This document shows positions 5,624 to 11,524 of a stretch of DNA of 11,524 nt, piece after piece; positions within the stretch are counted from its first letter, which is position 1, and every line of letters starts with the position of its first letter. The notes beneath the pieces are model-generated. The model was not told the origin of the DNA. It saw only the letters and a program-made list of their open reading frames with translations, and made no database searches. A program made the position numbers and the translations under genes. The DNA comes from Bacillota bacterium (GTDB taxonomy: Bacteria; Bacillota; Clostridia; Lachnospirales; Lachnospiraceae): contig JAEXNR010000015.1 of the NCBI GenBank assembly GCA_023439505.1, positions 1-11,524 on the forward strand, read 5' to 3'.

Positions 5624-5715
5624 CATTATTTGGCTATTGGCTAATACCGACATATACCTGTTCTCTATCGTGAATGCGTTTCGCGAATAGTTATCTCTAA
5701 TAACTTCTTAGTAAT

Positions 5716-5729
5716 GGTGACAGGCACCG
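5716..5729 (+). repeat. REP-like element 4 (GGTGACAGGCACCG)
   Basis: GGTGACAGGCACCG is the classical-looking form, one base different from element 1 (4153). It is followed 84 bases later by a long-form element (5814). Elements 1 and 2 show the same short-then-long order and orientation. Confidence 0.72.
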
Positions 5730-5813
5730 GTTATTCTTTATATTACCAAACAAAAATCGAACGATTATCTAAATGGCATTGCCGATATTTGTCTATCACA
5801 TTCATATTTTGGG

Positions 5814-5835
5814 CATTGTACCAGGTACCGATATT
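5814..5835 (+). repeat. REP-like element 5, third long-form copy
   Basis: Twenty-two bases are identical to the inner part of the elements at 4374 and 5151 and lie in the same orientation. It sits about 160 bases past the 3' end of the SNF2 gene, in intergenic DNA as is usual for REP elements. Confidence 0.85.
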
Positions 5836-5992
5836 TGCACTATGCTCTCCAAAAAAAGACATAGCTACAGCGAGGGCACTGAAAAACTAACGTTTTTCAG
5901 TCAGCAATAAAAAAGTGGATTCTAAAATCATTCCTTTATGGGTCTTGCAAGTTCATATTTTTGTAAATATCTGCTTGACTTTTTTGTACTAT

Positions 5993-8900
5993 CTATAACA
6001 ATCCCAGCAGCTCCTCTCTTGTGAAGCTTCCGGCGCTGATACCTTCACCGCCTAATACCTGCTCCGCTAATTCACTTTTCTGCTCCTGAAGCTTCATGAT
6101 ATTTTCTTCTATCGTACCTTTTACAATTAATTTATACACATTGACTACCTTCATCTGTCCAATTCTATGTGCCCTGTCTGTGGCCTGATTCTGCACCGCA
6201 AGATTCCACCACGGATCATAATGTATTACGATATCAGCGGCGGTCAGATTAAGTCCTGTTCCCCCTGCTTTTAGCGAAATGCAGAATACCGGTGTCATAT
6301 CCCTGTTAAATTCTTCCACCATCTTTATTCTGCTTTCCTTACTCGTAGAGCCCGACAACGAATAGAAGCCGATATTTTCCTGCTGCAGCTTAATCTGTAT
6401 TCTGTCCAGCATGGATGTAAATTGAGAAAAGAGAAGGATCTTATGGCCGCCGCTGATTGCATCCCGTATTAAGTCCATACAAACTTCCAACTTCGCAGAA
6501 CCGTCCTGATAATTATCATATAACAGTGCCGGATCACAGCAAATCTGCCTCAATTTTGTCAACTCCGATAAAATCTGAATCTTAGAATTCTTAAATTCTT
6601 CCTCCGACTGCTTATTCAGAATAATCTGTAATTTTTTAACATGAGCATCATACAGCTTCTGCTGTTCCCCCTGAAGTGGTGCTACTACACACTCTTCCAG
6701 CTTGTCCGGCAAATCCTTCAGAACATCCTTTTTCAATCGCCGCAGTACAAAAGGTGTAATCATTTTTTGAAGCCGCATCATAGCTGACTTATCCTGGCTT
6801 TGGACAATTGGTAATTCCATCTCTTCCCGAAATTTCTGATAAGAATATAGAAATTGGGGCATAAGATAATCAAATATACTCCACAACTCACTTAGTCTGT
6901 TCTCAATTGGGGTACCGGTCAGTGCCAGCTTAAACTCCGAATGAATCATTTTCACAGATTTCGCCGCCTGCGTGTTAAAGTTTTTGATGGCCTGAGCTTC
7001 ATCAATGATTTCATAACGAAAGGTTAATTTATCATAATATTCAATATCACGTTTTAACAAATCATAGGAGGTAACGAGAATATCCTTTGCCCCCGAATTC
7101 TGTATCAGCTCCTGACGCTCCCCTAAGGTTCCTACGATCATTTTTACCGGAAGCTGCGGAGCAAATTTATTCATTTCATTCATCCAGTTATATACTAAGG
7201 AGGCAGGACAGACAATCAGTGCCCTGTTATTACCCTTTGGAACCGACTCCTGATATTCGGACAGCAAAAAGCATATAACCTGAAGCGTCTTGCCAAGGCC
7301 CATATCATCAGCCAGTATTCCACCAAAGCCATTATATAATAACGTCTTAATCCACAGATAGCCCCGCTTTTGATATTCCCTGAGAACCTTCTCCAGACAA
7401 TCGGGTATGTCGAAATCATTATCCTCCACTGTCTTCATGTTGCGGATCAGTGACTTAAAGTCCTTATCCTTAGTCACCTGAAGGGATTTTCTCTCCTTTA
7501 ATTCCGCATCCAGGTATAAGGCACGGTATCTTGGAAGCTGTACGACATTTTGCAGCAGCTGTGATTGCGTAAGATGCAGGCCTTGCTTAAGTTCCAACAG
7601 TGACGCTATCTCCTCGTCGGCCACGTTAACAAAATCTCCATTCTTCAGACGGTAAAATTTCTTTCTGCGATCATACCTCGTTAATATCTCCAACAACTGT
7701 TCTCTGGACATATCCCCTGAGGTCATCTTCAGCTCCAGAAGATTTCCTGCAATCGATACTCCTACCGATACCCTGGGTGCTGCTATTACTTTCATACATC
7801 TTAGTGCATCCGAGACAAATACCTCTGCGATCTCCTGTAATCTGGGTATTCCGTTCATTAAGAATTCATAGATCTTATCCTCATCCTCTGCGACTACCAT
7901 GACCTGTTCTCCCTCATCAAAGGCATTGCAAAATGAGGAAACAATACTTCCTATCCCCGCCTCACTTACCATATCTCTTATCGCGGATGCTTTTGTCTGA
8001 TTATAAATATTATACTTGTTATCTCCATAGACAGCCATCACCTTACAGGTAATGAAATCCCTCTGAGGTGCATCCAGATATATCTCAAAGCCAGCCGGCA
8101 ATATCCCGTAATCCTTTTCCTCAAAATTTTTCTTCACACAGGTGAAATGCTTCTCCAGAACCGGCAATAATTCTCTGCAGAAGGCAGGAACATCCTCCCG
8201 ACTGATATTCACTGTACGATTCGGAATTTCAGCCATGCATTTCATAAATCCCCATATCGGCATCAAGTCAGATTTTGGTATCCTATAGATCTTATCCTCA
8301 TGAAAATAGATATTATGCTGCTTGCATTGAAAACCAAATAAATAATTGATAGTAACCTGTATCCCGTCCTTATTTCCGTTGATCGTCATCTTTCTTGGCA
8401 GTTTATCCTCCGTCACCTGCCAGACTTTCTCACCCGTCCCATTTATATCGGCAAGAAGAGAACCGTTGTTGGCGGCCTCCAGCATTTCTTCCAGATCAGT
8501 TGTATGAAGAGGTACAATCTTCAATTTTGTTTGAGAATAGCCGTAAGAATTGCCATAATAGACCTGATGTTTATAATTATTTTTATATCGATATACCCAA
8601 TTGCGGACAAACTGAACTATAGGCCTGGATTGTGAGTCAAAAGCTTCTATTGTATGTGTAAATTGTAATTTCTGACCATAGGTTACATGCTCATTATTCT
8701 CAATTGCCTGATCAAAAGCAAAAATATCCTTGAGAACGTATTTGTGTAAAAGACCTATTTTAAATTCCAGATTTATGCTATTACCGGTACAGGACAAATG
8801 CGGTTCCAGCTGTATCTTTCCATAATCAGTATCCTGCACCGCAAGAAGCGTCCTCTTTCTGACCTGATTCGTCAACAGCTGCTTCATTGTCGGTGTTGTT

Positions 8901-9310
8901 TCAAATCTTTTTGGAGCCACCTCAGTTTTCCCTTGCGGGAAACCTTTCATCGTGTTCAGTTTGTTAACCGCTGCCTCCCGATCTGAAGCAATTTTTGCTA
9001 TCACCTTTTGCCTTGAGACAAAGTCTTCATACTCCAGCAGAACTGCCACACAATGCTTGCAGATACCGCTATAACTCTCAAACGCAGGACATTCACAATC
9101 GATATCCCCGATTTCATCCTCTTCCTTGTCATAGGAAATTCTTACCTCGTAACGGTTGCGTCCGCTCCCCTTTACAACAGCAATAATATCATCATAAATC
9201 TCATCTTCCTCTACCGAAAACTCTTTCACATAATTCTTGTTATAAAGATCTACTCCTTTTGAATAAGAAGCAGCATTCGCTCTATTACGAATCATTGCTT
9301 TACTTAACAT
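5993..9310 (-). CDS. SWIM zinc-finger SNF2-family helicase (DEAD/DEAH-like translocase)
   Basis: A 1105-residue cytoplasmic DNA translocase. It starts with a SWIM zinc finger at about residues 70-90 (CEC then CKHC, the CxCx(n)CxH pattern). A long bacterial SNF2-associated region follows to about residue 620, then the SNF2 ATPase and helicase C-domain. Motif I is DDMGLGKT (about 672), the Walker B box is DEAQ (about 770), motif III LTGTPIEN (about 800), and motif VI QATDRAHRIGQ (about 1043). All are intact. The length and order match the SWIM/SNF2_assoc/SNF2/Helicase_C proteins of Clostridia, whose role is thought to be in transcription-linked or DNA repair remodelling but is not settled. An in-frame ATG at 9406 exists, but the ATG at 9310 has AGGAGG (9316-9321) five bases upstream and is preferred. 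The gene is more GC-rich than the flanking REP zone and looks like stable host DNA. Confidence 0.92.
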   Translation of the reverse strand: MLSKAMIRNRANAASYSKGVDLYNKNYVKEFSVEEDEIYDDIIAVVKGSGRNRYEVRISYDKEEDEIGDIDCECPAFESYSGICKHCVAVLLEYEDFVSRQKVIAKIASDREAAVNKLNTMKGFPQGKTEVAPKRFETTPTMKQLLTNQVRKRTLLAVQDTDYGKIQLEPHLSCTGNSINLEFKIGLLHKYVLKDIFAFDQAIENNEHVTYGQKLQFTHTIEAFDSQSRPIVQFVRNWVYRYKNNYKHQVYYGNSYGYSQTKLKIVPLHTTDLEEMLEAANNGSLLADINGTGEKVWQVTEDKLPRKMTINGNKDGIQVTINYLFGFQCKQHNIYFHEDKIYRIPKSDLMPIWGFMKCMAEIPNRTVNISREDVPAFCRELLPVLEKHFTCVKKNFEEKDYGILPAGFEIYLDAPQRDFITCKVMAVYGDNKYNIYNQTKASAIRDMVSEAGIGSIVSSFCNAFDEGEQVMVVAEDEDKIYEFLMNGIPRLQEIAEVFVSDALRCMKVIAAPRVSVGVSIAGNLLELKMTSGDMSREQLLEILTRYDRRKKFYRLKNGDFVNVADEEIASLLELKQGLHLTQSQLLQNVVQLPRYRALYLDAELKERKSLQVTKDKDFKSLIRNMKTVEDNDFDIPDCLEKVLREYQKRGYLWIKTLLYNGFGGILADDMGLGKTLQVICFLLSEYQESVPKGNNRALIVCPASLVYNWMNEMNKFAPQLPVKMIVGTLGERQELIQNSGAKDILVTSYDLLKRDIEYYDKLTFRYEIIDEAQAIKNFNTQAAKSVKMIHSEFKLALTGTPIENRLSELWSIFDYLMPQFLYSYQKFREEMELPIVQSQDKSAMMRLQKMITPFVLRRLKKDVLKDLPDKLEECVVAPLQGEQQKLYDAHVKKLQIILNKQSEEEFKNSKIQILSELTKLRQICCDPALLYDNYQDGSAKLEVCMDLIRDAISGGHKILLFSQFTSMLDRIQIKLQQENIGFYSLSGSTSKESRIKMVEEFNRDMTPVFCISLKAGGTGLNLTAADIVIHYDPWWNLAVQNQATDRAHRIGQMKVVNVYKLIVKGTIEENIMKLQEQKSELAEQVLGGEGISAGSFTREELLGLL

Positions 9311-9482
9311 ACTTTCCTCCTGATTGTCCAAAAGGCAGTCATCTACGCCCATATTGCCTGCAGCTTCAAAGGTGCAGACTCCAACCCTCCCTTGTATTTC
9401 ATTCATGCCACAAGTACTTTATTTTACACCTATTATTTGATCTCATTCTCGGTCGGTATTGATGTTGGTGCGGATTTTAGCT

Positions 9483-9501
9483 GGATGTCTATCGCACATC
9501 C
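9483..9501 (-). terminator. Weak hairpin at the 3' end of the DUF4143 gene
   Basis: GGATGT (9483-9488) and ACATCC (9496-9501) form a 6-bp stem around the stop codon. No clear U-tract follows on minus, so it is at best a weak or attenuating terminator and read-through into the SNF2 gene is possible. Confidence 0.3.
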
Positions 9502-10691
9502 AACAAAAACTCAATCAAATTCTTATGAATAATTCCATCTCGTGACAGAGTTACTCTATCTAAAGTGATCACATATTTCGGATAATTATCATTAATGTTC
9601 TCATATGCACCAAATTCACGCTCTATTACGTGTTCATCACTTAACAGATAGGCAGCCTGGACATAAAATTTCTCTTCTCCCTTTTGGGCAATAAAATCGA
9701 CTTCTCCCCGATAGGTTTTTCCAATATAGACCTGATATCCTCTTGAAATTAACTCATTGTAACATATTGTCTCCACAATGTAATTATACTCATCCTTAAC
9801 CCGATTTTTCTTTATATGAAAAAATCCCAAATCGCAAACATATGTTTTCCCTTCATATGCCAATATTTTTTTTCCGCGTATATCATATCTCGATACTTTA
9901 TCACAGATACATGCATCTACAATGTACTTCAGATAATCATACACCGTGGGTGCTGAAACTGATTGAGTTTCATCGGTAAGCGATGATGCAATCGCATTAC
10001 CCGAAATAGTAGTTGAGGAATTTGCTACTACATACTCCAATATCTTCTCTAATGCAACTGGTGACGCAACTTTATTTCTCATCACAATATCCTTTAAAAC
10101 GACTGAATCATAAATATTTGATAAAATAATTTCTTTACTGCTTTCCTCTTCTTCCTTACATACCAGCGGAAATCCACCCCATTTCATATATTCATCCAAC
10201 AGTTCTTCCTTCGTTTTAATTCTTTGCATTTCAGACTGACATTCGCAGTATTCCTTAAAATTAAAAGGCATAATCCGAAATGAAATGGTTCTTCCACTTA
10301 GATGCGTTGCCAGCTCTCCGGACAAAAGTTTTGAATTTGACCCTGTAATAAAAATACTTACATCATGTGTTGATCGAAATGAATTTATTACCAGCTCAAA
10401 GCGATTGACATTTTGAATTTCATCAAAAAACAAATAGTATTTTCCATCTTCATTTATCCGCTTTTCAATATACTCATATAGGGAATCAGCATTACATATA
10501 CTCCGATATTTATAATCTTCAAAATTAATATATATAATTTTATTGTCAGGAATCTTACTGTCGTTTAACTCTTGAATCATTTGTCTCATAATCGTTGATT
10601 TGCCACAACGTCTAATACCAGTGATTACTTTTACCATTTCTGAATGATAAAATGGCCGTATGCGTTCCAAATACAGTTCTCTCTTTACCAT
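9489..10691 (-). CDS. AAA_14/DUF4143 ATPase
   Basis: A 400-residue protein. Its N-terminal P-loop ATPase has Walker A GIRRCGKST (residues 25-33), Walker B YLFFDEIQ (about 86-93) and a sensor-like FITGSNSKLL (about 114-123). A winged-helix-like middle section follows (about 200-270). The C-terminal DUF4143 part has the restriction-nuclease-like pattern GEVDFIAQKGEEKFYVQAAY (about 328-348). Many copies of this family are found in gut Clostridia and Bacteroidetes genomes, often in variable regions, and no function has been agreed. Partner binding or toxin-like and defence roles have been suggested only loosely. The start at 10691 follows GGGGATGAG, a weak site about eight bases upstream, and no better start is near. 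It lies 178 bases upstream of the SNF2 start and on the same strand, but the gap and lack of overlap argue against a strict operon. Confidence 0.88.
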   Translation of the reverse strand: MVKRELYLERIRPFYHSEMVKVITGIRRCGKSTIMRQMIQELNDSKIPDNKIIYINFEDYKYRSICNADSLYEYIEKRINEDGKYYLFFDEIQNVNRFELVINSFRSTHDVSIFITGSNSKLLSGELATHLSGRTISFRIMPFNFKEYCECQSEMQRIKTKEELLDEYMKWGGFPLVCKEEEESSKEIILSNIYDSVVLKDIVMRNKVASPVALEKILEYVVANSSTTISGNAIASSLTDETQSVSAPTVYDYLKYIVDACICDKVSRYDIRGKKILAYEGKTYVCDLGFFHIKKNRVKDEYNYIVETICYNELISRGYQVYIGKTYRGEVDFIAQKGEEKFYVQAAYLLSDEHVIEREFGAYENINDNYPKYVITLDRVTLSRDGIIHKNLIEFLLDVR

Positions 10692-10889
10692 TGCTTAAGC
10701 TCATCCCCAATCATTGCTTTATTAATATGACTATAGCACAATTATTCCCAAAAGTAAAATAGAATTAAATACATTTAATTTTTACTTGATTAATTTTGAT
10801 AATTTAAAATCAAATTAATCGCAATTAAAATTTTTATATGTAATTAAATGTATTTTATTGTATCCATATATCATGACTTTATTCAATAA
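10692..10889. other. AT-rich intergenic region with short repeats
   Basis: This stretch lies between the divergent DUF4143 and CFI-box genes and is strongly AT-rich. It holds a near-palindrome ATTAAATACATTTAAT (10764-10779). It also holds an imperfect inverted repeat with arms GATTAATTTTGAT (10788-10800) and ATCAAATTAATC (10809-10820). ATTAAATGTATT occurs at 10843-10854 and again at 10901-10912. These may be promoter or operator elements for the two divergent genes. They could also be origin-like, but no replication gene supports that. Confidence 0.5.
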
Positions 10890-11524
10890 TTAGAGGCATT
10901 ATTAAATGTATTACATCAAGAATACAAAAGACGAAAAGAAACTTATAGTAAAACTGTTAGCTCAAAATTTAAGACTTTAAATGACTTATATGGCTACTTA
11001 AAGGAGAAGAACATCGGTCTCGAAGATAAAGATATTAAAATCTTTGTTAATAAAAATCGTGTCATTATTCATTACGAACCTCCTGCAGGAAATATACGAG
11101 TAGAGAGAGAGATTGTCGACTTTAATCCAGAAAAGGGTAGTTTAGTATTATCAGATAAACTTTGCCAACGCTATATTAGAAGTAATGCTAATACACCTCC
11201 TGATTCTTATTACAAATACCATCAACCGTACCCGTTTAAGGGAATAATAAAAATTGCTGAAATAAAAGATAGTAACATTTTACTATCAAAGGAAGAGCTG
11301 ACATATGATTCTGATTGGAATCGAGATATCGCCTGGCATACAGAATATGTGCTCAAACCGTATTCTGAGAGCAAGTCAGCAGGATGCTATATCGCGACAT
11401 GTATTTATGGATCATATAATTGTCCGGAGGTTTGGATCCTGCGCAGGTATCGAGATTGCTATCTTTCTATTTCTTTATGGGGGCGCTGTTTCATTAAAAT
11501 ATATTACATAATAAGCCCGAAGGT
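10890..11524 (+). CDS. CFI-box-CTERM-like protein, N-terminal and box part (continues at position 1)
   Basis: The frame is open from after a TAA at 10887-10889 to the end of the window and resumes at base 1, giving at least 258 codons joined. The N-terminal part is a charged region (HQEYKRRKETYSKTV, then GLEDKDIKIFVNKNRVIIHY). A domain of unknown type with many Lys/Glu follows, then a C-terminal box GCYIATCIYGSYNCPEVW from 11382, where Cys 11385-11387 opens the CFI-like signature. No signal peptide or membrane helix is clear. No ATG, GTG or TTG occurs in this frame before 11320. The one upstream in-frame ATG (10848) is cut off by the TAA, so the true N-terminus is either broken by a mutation or uses an unusual start. 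Family membership is by pattern only. Confidence 0.6.
11433..11524. repeat. Direct terminal repeat, right copy
   Basis: It is identical to 1-92 and lies within the C-terminal part of the CFI-box-like gene in the same frame. See the left copy for the two readings, circular molecule or paralogous contig ends. Confidence 0.97.

Larger units (their letters stand above)
5624..5992. other. Gene-free stretch with two REP-like elements and a hairpin
   Basis: No coding frame with a ribosome site is visible on either strand here. It holds REP-like elements 4 and 5 and a perfect 10-bp hairpin at 5878-5901 (ACTGAAAAAC, loop TAAC). That hairpin lies about 90 bases past the end of the SNF2 gene but lacks a clear U-tract on either strand. 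Nothing else is recognised. Confidence 0.6.

Noticed and set aside
5154..5690. Several plus-strand frames of 61-114 codons across the toxin locus.
   Set aside because: They run over the antitoxin RNA hairpins and the reverse of the toxin gene, have no ribosome sites, and read as low-complexity shadow translations.
5878..5901. Perfect 10-bp hairpin (ACTGAAAAAC, TAAC loop) as terminator of the SNF2 gene.
   Set aside because: No U-tract follows on minus and it lies about 90 bases past the stop, so it is noted as a hairpin only.
11305..11511. A 68-codon plus frame over the right end.
   Set aside because: It is in a different frame from the CFI-box-like protein and has no family features; it is a shadow.
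1..11524. Plasmid, phage or CRISPR content suggested by the terminal overlap and AT-rich repeats.
   Set aside because: No replication initiator, relaxase, integrase, capsid or cas gene and no regularly spaced repeats with spacers were found.

Overview
The window looks like low-GC Firmicutes DNA, most likely a Clostridia gut commensal (Lachnospiraceae-like). The signs are AT-rich intergenic DNA, strong AGGAGG ribosome sites, TTGACA/TATAAT promoters, a Hol_Tox-type small toxin, a VanZ-RDD protein and a SWIM-SNF2 helicase. This assignment is inferred from content; there is no rRNA or other marker gene.

The first 92 bases are repeated exactly as the last 92 (1-92 = 11433-11524). A CFI-box-CTERM-like gene runs off the right end and continues in frame from position 1 to a stop at 232-234. 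The molecule is therefore either a closed circle of 11,432 bp or a chromosomal contig whose two ends lie in paralogous copies of the same gene. No replication, mobilisation or phage structural gene is visible, so a plasmid is not supported by content.

Layout: 1-234 is the C-terminus of the CFI-box protein (+). 377-1468 is a VanZ-RDD membrane protein (+). 3639 down to 1504 is a complete minus-strand operon: a GntR/YtrA-type repressor, an ABC ATPase, an ABC-2 permease, an overlooked 35-aa one-helix membrane peptide, and a terminator. It has a near-consensus promoter with a palindromic operator at the start site. 3857-4147 is a small coiled-coil protein (+). 4153-5835 is a degraded, REP-rich zone. 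It holds five REP-like elements in the same orientation, a frameshifted REP-associated tyrosine transposase (RAYT) pseudogene overlapping a nonsense-mutated ComM/YifB N-terminal fragment, and an apparently intact type I toxin-antitoxin locus (38-aa Hol_Tox toxin on minus, antisense RNA on plus). 5993-9310 is a large SWIM-SNF2 helicase (-), 9489-10691 an AAA/DUF4143 ATPase (-), and 10692-10889 an AT-rich region with repeats. The CFI-box gene then starts again on plus.

The best candidate for a notable system is the toxin locus at 5257-5623. Two convergent promoters with 17-bp spacers and two overlapping hairpin terminators can be read directly. Each terminator is fully paired only in its own transcript, through a G-U pair that becomes A-C on the other strand. 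The toxin leader can also hide its own Shine-Dalgarno sequence. The hidden 35-aa peptide in the ABC operon is the second candidate.
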